DNA of 55,535 bases from positions 2,538,213-2,593,747 of the forward strand of contig KB235926.1 in the NCBI GenBank assembly GCA_000332255.1. Direction: 5' to 3'. Every line of letters starts with the position of its first letter. Positions within the stretch are counted from its first letter, which is position 1. Positions 18,997 to 28,146 of the stretch are shown in pieces. Below the pieces are notes generated by a model, which did not search any database, was not told where the DNA came from, and worked only from the letters and a program-made list of their open reading frames with translations. Both the position numbers and the translations under genes were made by a program. This stretch comes from a cyanobacterium PCC 7702. GTDB lineage: Bacteria > Cyanobacteriota > Cyanobacteriia > Cyanobacteriales > Nostocaceae.

Positions 18997-19590
18997 ATGG
19001 AGAAACTAGAACCTCAAGTCAATAAATCACAGTTACGGCGCACTTTTTTAAAGATACGCCATTCCCTACCTCTAGCAGAGTGGAAACGAAACAGCGATCG
19101 CATTTGCGCTCACCTTGTTGCTTCCTCCCTCTTTGCCCAAGCTAAAACTGTCCTTGCTTATTTTAGCTTTCGTCAAGAACCAGATTTGAGTCCTTTATTT
19201 GCCGCTAATACCAGGATGGACGCATTTTCCAAAATCTGGGGTTTTCCTCGCTGTGTCAACAATTCTTTAGTTTGGCACGTTTGGACGCCGCAAGACTCTT
19301 TACAAATTGGAGTTTACGGCATTAGCGAACCCCACGCCCATGCCCCAACTATAGATCCTGCTCGGGTAGATTTAATCTTGGTACCTTGTGTGGCTTGCGA
19401 TCGCCAAGGATATCGTTTAGGGTACGGAGGGGGATATTACGATCGCTTGCTGGCAGCACCGGAATGGGCTGATAAATTTACTGTTGGCATTGTATTTGAT
19501 TTTGCCTGCGTAGCACAATTACCCGTTGCTCCTTGGGACAAACCTTTAGATGCTATTTGTACAGAAACTGGATGGAAGTATATTGGCTAG
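18997..19590 (+). CDS. fau: 5-formyltetrahydrofolate cyclo-ligase
   Basis: A 197-residue protein of the 5-FCL (YgfA) family, which uses ATP to convert 5-formyl-tetrahydrofolate to 5,10-methenyl-tetrahydrofolate. The signatures are the N-terminal basic SQLRRTFLKIRHSL, YFSFRQEPDLSPLF, and the nucleotide-binding VPCVACDRQGYRLGYGGGYYDRLL near residues 130-153. I place the start at the ATG at 18997, giving the usual family length. A longer frame from 18922 would run through the fcl terminator. It is a housekeeping gene and not part of the glycan locus. Confidence 0.9.
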   Translation: MEKLEPQVNKSQLRRTFLKIRHSLPLAEWKRNSDRICAHLVASSLFAQAKTVLAYFSFRQEPDLSPLFAANTRMDAFSKIWGFPRCVNNSLVWHVWTPQDSLQIGVYGISEPHAHAPTIDPARVDLILVPCVACDRQGYRLGYGGGYYDRLLAAPEWADKFTVGIVFDFACVAQLPVAPWDKPLDAICTETGWKYIG

Positions 19591-20078
19591 TCCATTGATA
19601 AACAAGGTTTAGCAAACGGCTGCTAGACCTGAGGCAGCTCGTGGCATCATCTAAATGGAGATGAGCGATGATTTTGTTTAGTTAATTTATAGAAGTAACA
19701 GCTAAAGGTGGACATTCAAACACAGCAATCTGTCTTTGATGCATTCTTTCCACCGTTATTAGTGTAACATCTCAGCGCTTTTTTCGACTCTTTCCAACAG
19801 TGCAATTTGCGTAGAAGAGTGCTTTTCTTACCACGTGTGAGAAGGAGCACTTTCAAAGCAAAAATTACCACCCTGGACTGAGCAGCAGGAACGAGCTGCA
19901 GTCCCTAAATTTCCGAGATTAACGCGTGTCTGTCATTAATTTTACTTACTCTATCCTTAGGTTAGGAGTTTGAGAACAAAAGTCAAGTATCTTCTTAAAA
20001 AAAAAGATAACAAAAAATAAAAATTAGGCTGGAATATGCTTTGCAAATAAATTTATAGAGTGGCAATAGAGGTAAACG
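19591..20078. other. 488-base spacer without a recognisable gene
   Basis: No open frame of convincing composition is present. The stretch holds a fragment with CAGCAGGAACGAGCTGCAGTCCCTAAA near 19887-19912 that recalls the AGTCCCT repeat arms seen at 13099, and an A-rich block at 19997-20027. Since the downstream permease gene stands alone, its promoter should lie here, but I could not assign -35 and -10 boxes with confidence. Confidence 0.4.
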
Positions 20079-20915
20079 ATGAATTCTGATAGTAATTCCC
20101 CGGGGAAAATTTTACAAATGTACGGGCTACTAGGAGCGATCGCAATTGTGACGCTATTTCCCTTGCTATGGCTTGTCAGTACGGCGTTGAAGTCTCAAAC
20201 CGAAAACATCTTCCAATCGCCACCGCAGCTTTTGCCAGCTCAGCCAACTTTTGAAAACTTTATTACAGTTTGGCAAACCAACCCTTTTGGACAGTACTTA
20301 TTCAACAGCACCGTTGTCGCACTGCTTACCGTAGGTTTGAATTTACTGTTTTGTGCTTTAGCGGCTTATCCTCTAGCAAGATTATCTTTTCCCGGAAGAG
20401 ATTGGATTTTTATTGCCATCGTTTCCACGATCATGATTCCCTTCCAGATTGTCATGATTCCCCTGTACATCTTAACAGTCCAACTGGGTTTGAGGAATAC
20501 TTATTTAGGTGTGATTTTCCCGAGCTTAGCCTCTGCCTTTGGAATTTTTTTGTTGCGACAGGCTTTTGCGAGCGTTCCGAAAGAAATGGAAGAAGCAGCT
20601 CGCATGGACGGTTGTTCGGAGCTAGGTTTGTGGTGGTACGTAATGTTACCAGCAATTCGCCCTGCCCTAGTCACTTTAGCCATTTTTGTTTTTATTGGTT
20701 CGTGGAGCGACTTTCTATGGCCTTTAATTGTGATCCAAGATGAAAATTTGTATACCTTGCCTTTGGGAGTAGCAAAATTAGCAGGTACTTTTTCTCTGGA
20801 CTGGCGTTTGGTTGCTGCTGGTTCAGTAATTTCCATCGCCCCAGTACTGTTATTATTTTTATTTTTGCAACGCTATATCGTTCCTACAGAAACCAGTACT
20901 GGTATCAAGGGTTGA
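20079..20915 (+). CDS. Carbohydrate ABC transporter permease (MalG/UgpE type)
   Basis: A 278-residue inner-membrane permease with six hydrophobic helices. The EAA loop, which docks the ATPase, is EEAARMDGCSELGLWWYVMLPAIRPAL at about residues 170-196. The N-terminal LLGAIAIVTLFPLLWLVSTALKS and the closing QRYIVPTETSTGIKG are typical of the MalG-like half of sugar transporters (CUT1 family). No binding protein, partner permease or ATPase is nearby, so these subunits must be encoded elsewhere. The transported sugar is not evident; glucosylglycerol, trehalose or maltose systems are all possible by family. Confidence 0.88.
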   Translation: MNSDSNSPGKILQMYGLLGAIAIVTLFPLLWLVSTALKSQTENIFQSPPQLLPAQPTFENFITVWQTNPFGQYLFNSTVVALLTVGLNLLFCALAAYPLARLSFPGRDWIFIAIVSTIMIPFQIVMIPLYILTVQLGLRNTYLGVIFPSLASAFGIFLLRQAFASVPKEMEEAARMDGCSELGLWWYVMLPAIRPALVTLAIFVFIGSWSDFLWPLIVIQDENLYTLPLGVAKLAGTFSLDWRLVAAGSVISIAPVLLLFLFLQRYIVPTETSTGIKG

Positions 20916-20990
20916 AAATTTTCAAACACAGAGTTAGCCATGAAAGCAGAAATTAACTAAATTAACAATTGTTGCAGGTAAATTCTATTC

Positions 20991-21070
20991 GTAGTGAGGA
21001 CTGTAGACGCGCTCTAATGCCATCCGGCACGCTACGCGACCGCGGCTTCTCGTAGAGTAGTACTCACTAC
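20991..21070. repeat. Three-level nested palindromic repeat
   Basis: The outer arms GTAGTGAGGACT (20991-21002) and AGTACTCACTAC (21059-21070) pair at 11 of 12 positions. Inside them lies a second repeat, whose flanks GTAGACGCGCTCT and CGGCTTCTCGTAGAGT match the copy at 21611-21646 within lysC. Inside that lies a third unit, TGCCATCCGGCACGCTACG from 21018, which recurs in the coding sequence at 49527. The element separates the convergent permease and lysC genes and may act as a bidirectional terminator. Confidence 0.75.
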
Positions 21071-21100
21071 AAACTCACACATCCTCAGCTTGCATGCACA

Positions 21101-22963
21101 TCAAGCAGGTACTATAAATTTTTTACTACCTGCCAGTCCAAAAGTTGCATGAATAACTTGCAAAGCTTTCACTCCTTCTTGTTGAGCTACTACGCAGCTA
21201 ATTTTAATTTCTGAGGTAGCAATCATTTGAATGTTAATCTGGTGCTGTGCTAGCGCTTCGAACATTTTTGCTGCTACGCCTGGATGTCCGACCATACCAG
21301 CACCGACGATGCTGACTTTGGCGATCGCCGGATCTACTATTACCTCGCCCCAGTCATGTTCCCCTGCTGCTTGTTGCAACAATTCTTTTGCTTGTTGCGC
21401 ATCTGCTCGCGATACCGTGAAAGCTATATCTCGCCTCGGTATTTTGTTGATAATGTGACAGCGCTGCGATTGAATAATCATGTCGACGCTGATGTTATTT
21501 TCTGCTAGCAGTCCGAACAGTTTTGCTGCCATTCCCACGCGATCTGGAACTTGGCGAATCGCCAGACGAGCTTGATTCATGTCCAAAGCTACGCCACGTA
21601 CTGGAGGAGATGTAGACGCGCTCTTCGCGGCTTCTGGTAGAGTAGTCGCACCAGCACTCGAAGTGGTCGGGGAAGATTCGATTTCAAAAGCTTGGCGCAA
21701 AGCAGCAACAGCGCGATCGCATTCGCAGGCGTTGATAACGCAGCTAACTTTGATTTCGCTAGTGGAAATCATCTGGATGTTTACTCCTGCTTGTGCTAGA
21801 CTTGCAAACATTTTCGCTGCGACTCCCGGACGTCCGATCATTCCCGCGCCAACAATGCTGACTTTGGCAATGTCTTGTTGTACGATGACTTCTGCTTGTT
21901 GTGTTTGTGCATCTTTTTGAGTGCGGAGAACCGGAGCGATCGCTGCTGCTACTGCTTCTGCTTTCTTGAGAATTGGTGTCATCACCGTAAAAGCAATGTC
22001 ATTTGTGTTTCCTTCATGAATTGACTGAATGATCAAATCTACATCTACATCTTGTCGAGCGATTTCTCCAAATAACCTTGCAGCTACCCCTGGTCTATCT
22101 GGTACTCGCAGCAGCGCTATTTTAGCTTGATTTGTATCAAATTGTACATCATCTACCGGCCGGGCAATTTCTAAATTCACCAGCGGTCGCTGTTTGACTG
22201 GGGGTGAGGTTACCCAAGTACCGGGATCTTCGGTCCAGCTAGAGCGGACTACCAAGGGAACGCCGAAGTTGCGAGCAATTTCCACGGCGCGAGGATGCAG
22301 CACCTTGGCTCCCAAACTAGCTAGTTCCAGCATTTCATCGCAAGTAATTTCACTCATCAACTGCGCTTCCGGAACCAAGCGGGGATCTGTAGTTAAAATC
22401 CCCGGTACATCAGTATAAATTTCGCAAAAATTAGCTTCTAAGGCAGCAGCTAAAGCAACTGCTGAAGTATCCGACCCACCGCGTCCCAAGGTTGTAATTT
22501 CCCATTCTTCTCTAGGAGAAGCCGCGCTTCGCGCGTCTGGGGTGCTGCTAATTCCCTGGAAACCAGCAACTACTACTACTTTTCCCTGTTGAAGATGTTT
22601 TTTAATTCGCTCTGTTTCGATATGTAAAATCCGAGCCCGGGTATGTTCAGCTTCGGTTACAATTCCTACCTGAGCACCAGTCAGAGAAATTGCTGGTTGT
22701 CCTAACTCCTGCAATGCCATGCTTACTAGGGCAATGGATACTTGTTCGCCTGTGGAAAGTAACATATCCATTTCCCGACGACATGGATTTTTCGAGATTT
22801 CCGCCGCCAGTTTCACCAATCCGTCTGTGGTCTTACCCATTGCAGAAACTACCACTACCACAGAGTTTCCGGCTTTGACGGTTTTGTAAACGCGCTGTGC
22901 TACAGCTTGTATGCGTTCGACCGAACCGACAGATGTACCACCGTATTTCTGAACTATGAGCAT
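21101..22963 (-). CDS. lysC: Aspartate kinase with four ACT domains
   Basis: A 620-residue enzyme that phosphorylates L-aspartate at the head of the Lys/Thr/Met pathway. The kinase domain covers about residues 1-240 and begins [17 protein letters not shown], the family signature. [19 protein letters not shown] and the [18 protein letters not shown] loop follow. Two pairs of ACT domains (about residues 265-420 and 465-615) show repeated [21 protein letters not shown] and KVSIVGAGM motifs and bind feedback amino acids. This tandem arrangement is usual in cyanobacteria. Two palindromic dispersed repeats are translated in frame: TPDARSAAS near residue 145 and [13 protein letters not shown] in the linker between ACT pairs. 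The start is the ATG at 22963. Confidence 0.95.
   Translation of the reverse strand: MLIVQKYGGTSVGSVERIQAVAQRVYKTVKAGNSVVVVVSAMGKTTDGLVKLAAEISKNPCRREMDMLLSTGEQVSIALVSMALQELGQPAISLTGAQVGIVTEAEHTRARILHIETERIKKHLQQGKVVVVAGFQGISSTPDARSAASPREEWEITTLGRGGSDTSAVALAAALEANFCEIYTDVPGILTTDPRLVPEAQLMSEITCDEMLELASLGAKVLHPRAVEIARNFGVPLVVRSSWTEDPGTWVTSPPVKQRPLVNLEIARPVDDVQFDTNQAKIALLRVPDRPGVAARLFGEIARQDVDVDLIIQSIHEGNTNDIAFTVMTPILKKAEAVAAAIAPVLRTQKDAQTQQAEVIVQQDIAKVSIVGAGMIGRPGVAAKMFASLAQAGVNIQMISTSEIKVSCVINACECDRAVAALRQAFEIESSPTTSSAGATTLPEAAKSASTSPPVRGVALDMNQARLAIRQVPDRVGMAAKLFGLLAENNISVDMIIQSQRCHIINKIPRRDIAFTVSRADAQQAKELLQQAAGEHDWGEVIVDPAIAKVSIVGAGMVGHPGVAAKMFEALAQHQINIQMIATSEIKISCVVAQQEGVKALQVIHATFGLAGSKKFIVPA
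21611..21646. repeat. Dispersed palindromic repeat inside lysC
   Basis: The stretch begins TGTAGACGCGCTCTTCGCGG and ends CTTCTGGTAGAGTAGT. It is the uninterrupted version of the middle repeat at 21003-21058. Read in lysC it encodes [12 protein letters not shown], located in the linker between the two ACT pairs, where extra residues are tolerated. Confidence 0.75.
22512..22541. repeat. Second copy of the GACGCGC...GCGGCTTCT repeat inside lysC
   Basis: CTAGGAGAAGCCGCGCTTCG followed by CGCGTCTGGG is the same palindromic family in the opposite orientation. It encodes [13 protein letters not shown] in lysC, in a surface region between SSTP and [10 protein letters not shown] single gene therefore carries two copies in opposite orientations, both in frame. 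Confidence 0.65.
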
Positions 22964-23036
22964 GAATCAATTAATATCTGCATGATTGGATGCAATTAGT
23001 AAATTATATGATTTTATGGGGTTATATAATAAAAAT

Positions 23037-23984
23037 TTACATTTTTCCGGTGATATTTTTAGTGCCATGTTTTAATTCATACAATCCCAGGGCAGCAGTT
23101 GCCACTATCAAAGGAAAGAAATAGTAAACAACTCGGTAGGCCAATAAAGAACTAAAGATAGATACTGCAGAGACCTCAGAAGAAAGAATTAGTAAAATGA
23201 CAGTTTCAAAGACACCTAACCCTCCGGGAATATTGCTAACAACACCAGCAAACATTGCTAATAAATAGATTTCTAAAAAATTCCCATAGGATATGGATAG
23301 ATGAGAAGGTAACAGAACATAAACCACTGCAGCGGCTAAAAGCCAATCACAACTAGAAATAATGATTTGCACTATAGAAATCTTGAAATTGGGAAAGCGA
23401 AATTCTTGGGAACCAATTCGCAAAGGTTTTCTTAGCAGAAGACTTGCTAACAAATAGACAATAATTAATAACAAAAAAATTATACCGATAGGACGTACGC
23501 TGACAAAGGGTAAATGAAGCTGAGGGGGAATAGCAAGAGGATTAATGAGAAATATCAACCCAGCTAAAGCGAACATTCCTAACCAAAAAGTGAAATTAAC
23601 AAAGGCGATCGCTTGAGCGATCGCCCATGGTGGTACACCCCAACTCGAGTAAAAACGATAACGTATGGCGCTACCGGTAAGCAAGGCCATACCTATAGTG
23701 TTGCTAAATACAGAACTAATAAAATTAGTCAAAGCAATTCTTTTCCAGTTCAAAGAACAGTTTGCGTAACTCAACCCCAAAATATCGTAGGGTACCATCA
23801 CCAAATAACCAATCACTGTCAACCATATACTTTCACTTAGGCGTCTTTTGGGAATTGTTGCCAAGCTATCTAACAAGTGGCGGTAGTTATACTCCTGTAA
23901 TTCCCTACTCATAACCCATACAGAAAGTGCAAACAGCAACAGACCAAACAAAGAACTCCAATTTAGTTGTAGCTTTTTAAACAT
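23037..23984 (-). CDS. LPG_synthase_TM/UPF0104 family membrane protein (MprF flippase-like)
   Basis: A 315-residue integral membrane protein with about eight hydrophobic helices. I choose the ATG at 23984 (MFKKLQLNWSS) over a TTG four codons upstream. The pattern PKRRLSESIWLTVIGYLVMVPYDILGL, GSAIRYRFYSSWGV and NIPGGLGVFETVILLILSS is typical of the UPF0104 family, equivalent to the flippase half of MprF, which translocates lysyl-phosphatidylglycerol. An MprF-like synthase without this part lies at 26411. The gene is divergent from the esterase-synthase genes, with a palindrome between them. Its substrate is an inference from family and neighbourhood. Confidence 0.78.
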   Translation of the reverse strand: MFKKLQLNWSSLFGLLLFALSVWVMSRELQEYNYRHLLDSLATIPKRRLSESIWLTVIGYLVMVPYDILGLSYANCSLNWKRIALTNFISSVFSNTIGMALLTGSAIRYRFYSSWGVPPWAIAQAIAFVNFTFWLGMFALAGLIFLINPLAIPPQLHLPFVSVRPIGIIFLLLIIVYLLASLLLRKPLRIGSQEFRFPNFKISIVQIIISSCDWLLAAAVVYVLLPSHLSISYGNFLEIYLLAMFAGVVSNIPGGLGVFETVILLILSSEVSAVSIFSSLLAYRVVYYFFPLIVATAALGLYELKHGTKNITGKM

Positions 23985-24050
23985 AAAGATTTGCAAACCT
24001 GAGGAAGAGCTTGACTGAAAAATCCCTTATTTTCTACCTTTGACTTTTTC

Positions 24051-24075
24051 TGTGACCAGTACGGGTACAGTCACA
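24051..24075. promoter_or_regulatory. TGTGAC-N13-GTCACA palindrome in the divergent intergenic region
   Basis: Six-base perfect arms TGTGAC (24051-24056) and GTCACA (24070-24075) enclose 13 bases that include GTAC twice. The spacing is wider than the classical TGTGA-N6-TCACA site of CRP-type regulators. It lies in the roughly 400-base gap between the divergent membrane-protein gene (23984) and the first esterase (24384). Nothing else notable was seen in that gap except TTGACA at 24267-24272, a possible -35 box. Confidence 0.35.
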
Positions 24076-24383
24076 ATTTTTCCATTGTTTTGACATTAAA
24101 TTGCCATACTACTTACGTAGACTTGGAAATGCAAGGAATGTCAGTTCAAAAGTTGGCGCCAAGTCAAGCTTATTAGTAGTCATATCAGGAATTACAACCC
24201 CTGGTATGATTACTTTGATTTTGACCTGCATTTGTTCGCTAAATTAACTTTAATGGGAAATACCTTGACAGTGAGATTGGGAAATACTGCCAAAAGACAT
24301 AGGAAAAACTACTGTATCAGGCAGCATCACTAAGTAATTTGTTTGTATTGTGCTGGAAATTATTATCTATAACTGCAATTGAT

Positions 24384-25325
24384 ATGAAGTACTTGCAAAC
24401 TAAAATTTTGCTATTACTTTCCATATTTATCTTAGTGGGCTGCAATGATTCGCAAACTGCTCAAGCCAAAATACAAACAACTTCTGTTCTACCTCCACAA
24501 GCAAATTCTAGCGACTTGGCTACTCCCCTAACTTATAAAATTGAAAGTTATTACAGTCGAGTTATGGGTGGAACTCGCACCTACGGTATTTGTCTACCTC
24601 CCGGTTACGAACACAATCCACAGCAGCGCTATCCGGTCATCTTTCTTCTCCACGGAGGACACGGTAGTCCCAGAGACTGGTTTGACAAAAAGGGAGGAGC
24701 TTTAACTACTTTGCAAAAATTGTACGCTGCAGATAAATTACCGCCTAGTATTGTGGTGACGCCAGATGGTAACGATAAACGTGGTTCTAGTCCTTACTGG
24801 GATCCCGAGTATATTGATGGTCCTAACGGCAATGTTTCCACGGCAATAGGAGCAGAACTAGTAAAGATTATACAAAGCCGCTACCGGACATTACCAAATC
24901 CCGATTTTTGGGCTATAGGTGGATTATCTTCTGGCGGTTGGGGTGCTATCAATGTTGGTTTGCACCATTGGCATAACTTTTCCATTTTATTTAGTCACAG
25001 TGGTTACTTTCAAGACCGCAGCGGTCCGCAAAACAGTCCTATAATTTATATCAAAAATATTTCTCCTCAAGCTCAGCAAAAACTGCGGATTTATCTAGAT
25101 ACAGGAAAATCAGATGTTGAAGAACTAAAACAAGCAAGGGAATTTGCAAAGGTACTCAATCAACTGAAAATTTATCATGTATTCAGGCAATTTCCCGGTA
25201 ATCATACTTGGAGCTATTGGCGGGAACATTTGGCGGATTCTTTGACATTTGTGGGAGAACAGTTGCGCTTAAAACAACCGCCACCTGTAGCTGATAGTGT
25301 AGTGAATAATCCTCAAAAACATTGA
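24384..25325 (+). CDS. Lipoprotein esterase (PF00756 alpha/beta hydrolase)
   Basis: A 313-residue putative esterase. I start at the ATG at 24384, which places a lipoprotein signal at the N-terminus: a hydrophobic stretch ending in the lipobox LVGC, with Cys at residue 20. The hydrolase domain has the oxyanion region FLLHGGHGSPRDWF, the nucleophile elbow GGLSSGGWGA (Ser in G-x-S-x-G), and a likely catalytic His in FPGNHTWSYW. Esterase D/antigen-85-like proteins in this family hydrolyse or transfer acyl esters outside the cytoplasm. The next gene is a close tandem paralogue. Its place beside MprF-like genes suggests action on aminoacylated lipids, but this is a hypothesis. Confidence 0.8.
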   Translation: MKYLQTKILLLLSIFILVGCNDSQTAQAKIQTTSVLPPQANSSDLATPLTYKIESYYSRVMGGTRTYGICLPPGYEHNPQQRYPVIFLLHGGHGSPRDWFDKKGGALTTLQKLYAADKLPPSIVVTPDGNDKRGSSPYWDPEYIDGPNGNVSTAIGAELVKIIQSRYRTLPNPDFWAIGGLSSGGWGAINVGLHHWHNFSILFSHSGYFQDRSGPQNSPIIYIKNISPQAQQKLRIYLDTGKSDVEELKQAREFAKVLNQLKIYHVFRQFPGNHTWSYWREHLADSLTFVGEQLRLKQPPPVADSVVNNPQKH

Positions 25326-25446
25326 AAAATAATATCGAATTTCAAGTTCGCACTTCCATTTTGACAGCGGGTGTTGGCTGGTGAATAATTGTTTATATTT
25401 AAATGTTGTAGTTATGAAATGAATGGCGCCTGATATGCAGTAAATA

Positions 25447-26352
25447 ATGAAAGTACCGAAAGTATTGGTTACTCTAACTAGCGCGATCGCTCTTGTCATT
25501 GCTGGTGGTTACTGGTACGTGTTTATTTTAGGTGCACCCCAATTAGACCCACCCCAACAACAGCTTCATACAGGGTTGAAATTTCAATTAAAATCTTTTT
25601 ACAGTCGAGCCATGGCTACAGTCCGTCAATATGGCGTGATTTTGCCTCCAGACTATAACAAAAATCTTCACAAACGCTATCCTGTCATTTTTTTATTGCA
25701 CGGGGGTCACGACGATGCTCGTGCTTACGTTCAGAAATATGCCATTTTAGACGTATTAGAAAAACTCTATCGCTGTGGGAAATTACCGCCATCAATTATA
25801 ATTACCCCTGATGGAAACGATCGCCGCGGTTCCAGTCCTTTTTACGACCCTGATTACTATGACGGACCGAACGGTAAAATCGGGACTTTAATTGGTTCAG
25901 AATTAGTACAATTGGTAAAGTCACGCTACCGCACGTTGCAGGAACCGCGATTTTGGGCGATGGGTGGTATATCTTCTGGAGGATGGGGAGCATTCAACAT
26001 TGGGTTACGCTATCTGAAAAACTTTAATATTTTATTTAGCCATAGCGGTTATTTTATCGATGACAGCGGAGTGCAAAACAGTCCTCAGCAAATCGTGCAG
26101 CAGTTATCAATTCCAGATAGAAAGCGATTGCACGTATATTTAGATGCTGGTAAAGGCGATCCAAATTTACTAGCTTCTACTGCACAATTCCACGCCACCT
26201 TAGACAAGTTGGGTATAGACAACGTGTTTTACGTCTTCCCTGGAGGACACGGTTTATCTGGTTCGGATATAGGTTGGAACTATTTTCACAAGCATCTTCT
26301 AGATTCCCTTTCCTATGTAGGACAACAGTTTAAAAAACAACTGAGTGTTTAA
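25447..26352 (+). CDS. Membrane-anchored esterase, tandem paralogue
   Basis: A 301-residue PF00756-type esterase, more than half identical by eye to its upstream neighbour over the catalytic domain. It has no lipobox Cys; instead the N-terminus forms one hydrophobic anchor (VTLTSAIALVIAGGYWYVFIL). The oxyanion segment is FLLHGGHDDARAYV, the nucleophile elbow GGISSGGWGA, and the His lies in FPGGHGLSGSDIGW. The pair share TPDGNDxRGSSP and DGPNG. The duplication with different anchoring (lipid versus helix) suggests two subpopulations in the envelope. It is followed 58 bases later by the MprF-like gene in the same direction. Confidence 0.8.
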   Translation: MKVPKVLVTLTSAIALVIAGGYWYVFILGAPQLDPPQQQLHTGLKFQLKSFYSRAMATVRQYGVILPPDYNKNLHKRYPVIFLLHGGHDDARAYVQKYAILDVLEKLYRCGKLPPSIIITPDGNDRRGSSPFYDPDYYDGPNGKIGTLIGSELVQLVKSRYRTLQEPRFWAMGGISSGGWGAFNIGLRYLKNFNILFSHSGYFIDDSGVQNSPQQIVQQLSIPDRKRLHVYLDAGKGDPNLLASTAQFHATLDKLGIDNVFYVFPGGHGLSGSDIGWNYFHKHLLDSLSYVGQQFKKQLSV

Positions 26353-26410
26353 AGATAGCAGACAAAAGGTAATAATGCTTTTTGTATCGGCTTGTTAAGA
26401 TTTTTTTGTA

Positions 26411-28081
26411 ATGAATAACAACTGGCAAAACAGGATTGCACTTTGGAGTGCGGCAGTTCTAACTGGTTTGGTGGGAGTGGTAAACTTGCTGTCAGCAGTC
26501 ACTCCCAATCTCTATGGACGCACCCACTGGTTAAAGCAATTTTTACCTTTTGAAATTCGCGCTGGAGCTCATATATTCGCGGCGTTAACTGGTTTTGTTT
26601 TATTGACGCTAGCGACTAATTTGTGGCGTCGCAAGCGCGTTGCTTGGTTGTTAACCATTGGTTTATTGGTGATTTCTATTATCAGCCACTTGTTAAAAGG
26701 TCTGGACTACGAAGAAAGTCTTTTGTCCGCCGTGTTGTTGGTGCAATTGCTACTTACAGGTCATCTATTTACCGCTCAGTCAGACCGACCTTCTATTGCT
26801 ACAGGAGTGCGAGTATTAATTGGTGCTTTACTGTTTACCCTTGCCTACGGAACTATTGGCTTTTATTTTTTAGACCAGCATTACTCGCAGAATTTTAATG
26901 TACTGGAAGCCGTACTGCAAACTTTAGCATTATTCTTTACAGAAGATAATTGGGGACTAGAACCAAAAACACGATTTGGAAGGTTTTTCGTCAATTCTAT
27001 ATACGTAATTGCCGCAAGTACAATTACATATGCTTTATTAATGTTACTGCGTCCCGTGTTTTTGCGCGATGCAGCTAGTGCAAAAGATCGACACAAAGCG
27101 AAAGAAATAGTAGAAAATTACGGTTGTTCTTCTTTAGCAGCATTGACATTATTACCGGATAAAAGTTACTTTTTTAGTCCTTCCGGTCGGAGCGTAATAG
27201 CTTATGTTCCGAAAGGACGGGGTGCGATCGCTCTGGGAGATCCCATCGGTCCACAAGAAGACCGCAAAGAAACATTAGTAGCTTTTCAACTATTTTGCCA
27301 ACGCAACGATTGGTATCCAGCTTTTTATCAAACTTTACCCAATGACCTTGATTTATACAAATCCTTGGGGTTTCAGGTGCTCAAAATTGGAGAAGAAGCA
27401 ATAGTCAATCTCCAAACCTTTACCTTACAAGGAAAAGCAGGAAGAAATCTCCGCACCTCCCTTAACCGAATGACCAAGTTGGGATATAAAGTGAAATTCT
27501 ATTCACCACCGATTTCCAGCGATTTGTTACGTCAGTTAAAAACTGTCAGCGACGAATGGCTACAATCAGTGCGAGGTTCTGAAAAGCGCTTTTCTGTGGG
27601 TTGGTTTGAGGAAACTTACCTAAGAGATTGCGAAATAGTTGCAGTACAATCTCCCCAGGATGAAATTATAGCTTTTACCAATATCATCTCCGAGTACAAG
27701 CTCAACGAAATTACTAACGACTTGATGCGCCATCGCCAGTCTATTGAAAACGGTACGATGGACTTTTTGTTTATCTCCATGTTCCAACACTACAAGGAAC
27801 AAGGTTACGATAGTTTTAATCTCGGTCTTTCAGTCCTGGCTGGAGTTGGCAAAAATAACGAATCGCGACGATTGGAAAAAGTACTGCGCTATCTTTACCA
27901 GCACTTAGAGCGGTTCTACAATTTTCAGGGTTTGCATTTTTACAAAGATAAATTTCACCCTCGTTGGGAACCGCGTTTTTTAGTTTATCCTAGCTTAGCA
28001 GCCTTGCCGGATGTCGTTGTGGCATTAATTCGTGCTGATTCCGGCGATCGGCTTTTAGATTATTTTAAACCCGGAACTTAA
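26411..28081 (+). CDS. MprF-like phosphatidylglycerol aminoacyltransferase (DUF2156 domain)
   Basis: A 556-residue membrane enzyme. Residues 1-230 hold six or seven hydrophobic helices. Residues 235-545 form a DUF2156 domain: SYFFSPSGRSVIAYVPKGRGAIALGDPIGP, GRNLRTSLNRMTKLGYKV, and later FLFISMFQHYKEQGYDSFNLGLSVLAG and HFYKDKFHPRWEPRFLVYP, which are hallmarks of MprF/aaPGS C-terminal domains. They transfer an amino acid from aminoacyl-tRNA to phosphatidylglycerol, lowering surface charge. The usual N-terminal flippase module is shorter here and seems to be supplied by the separate gene at 23037. The amino acid used cannot be predicted. Confidence 0.8.
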   Translation: MNNNWQNRIALWSAAVLTGLVGVVNLLSAVTPNLYGRTHWLKQFLPFEIRAGAHIFAALTGFVLLTLATNLWRRKRVAWLLTIGLLVISIISHLLKGLDYEESLLSAVLLVQLLLTGHLFTAQSDRPSIATGVRVLIGALLFTLAYGTIGFYFLDQHYSQNFNVLEAVLQTLALFFTEDNWGLEPKTRFGRFFVNSIYVIAASTITYALLMLLRPVFLRDAASAKDRHKAKEIVENYGCSSLAALTLLPDKSYFFSPSGRSVIAYVPKGRGAIALGDPIGPQEDRKETLVAFQLFCQRNDWYPAFYQTLPNDLDLYKSLGFQVLKIGEEAIVNLQTFTLQGKAGRNLRTSLNRMTKLGYKVKFYSPPISSDLLRQLKTVSDEWLQSVRGSEKRFSVGWFEETYLRDCEIVAVQSPQDEIIAFTNIISEYKLNEITNDLMRHRQSIENGTMDFLFISMFQHYKEQGYDSFNLGLSVLAGVGKNNESRRLEKVLRYLYQHLERFYNFQGLHFYKDKFHPRWEPRFLVYPSLAALPDVVVALIRADSGDRLLDYFKPGT

Positions 28082-28146
28082 TTAAGGTGCAAGAATGTTA
28101 TAAAAGTCAAGTGTGGCCAAAATGTGGATTTTTATAGTCTTTTTTT

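Noticed and set aside
21579-21920. 113-codon open frame antisense to lysC
   Set aside because: lysC is certain on the other strand; the antisense frame is a by-product of its composition and has no domain or ribosome-binding site.
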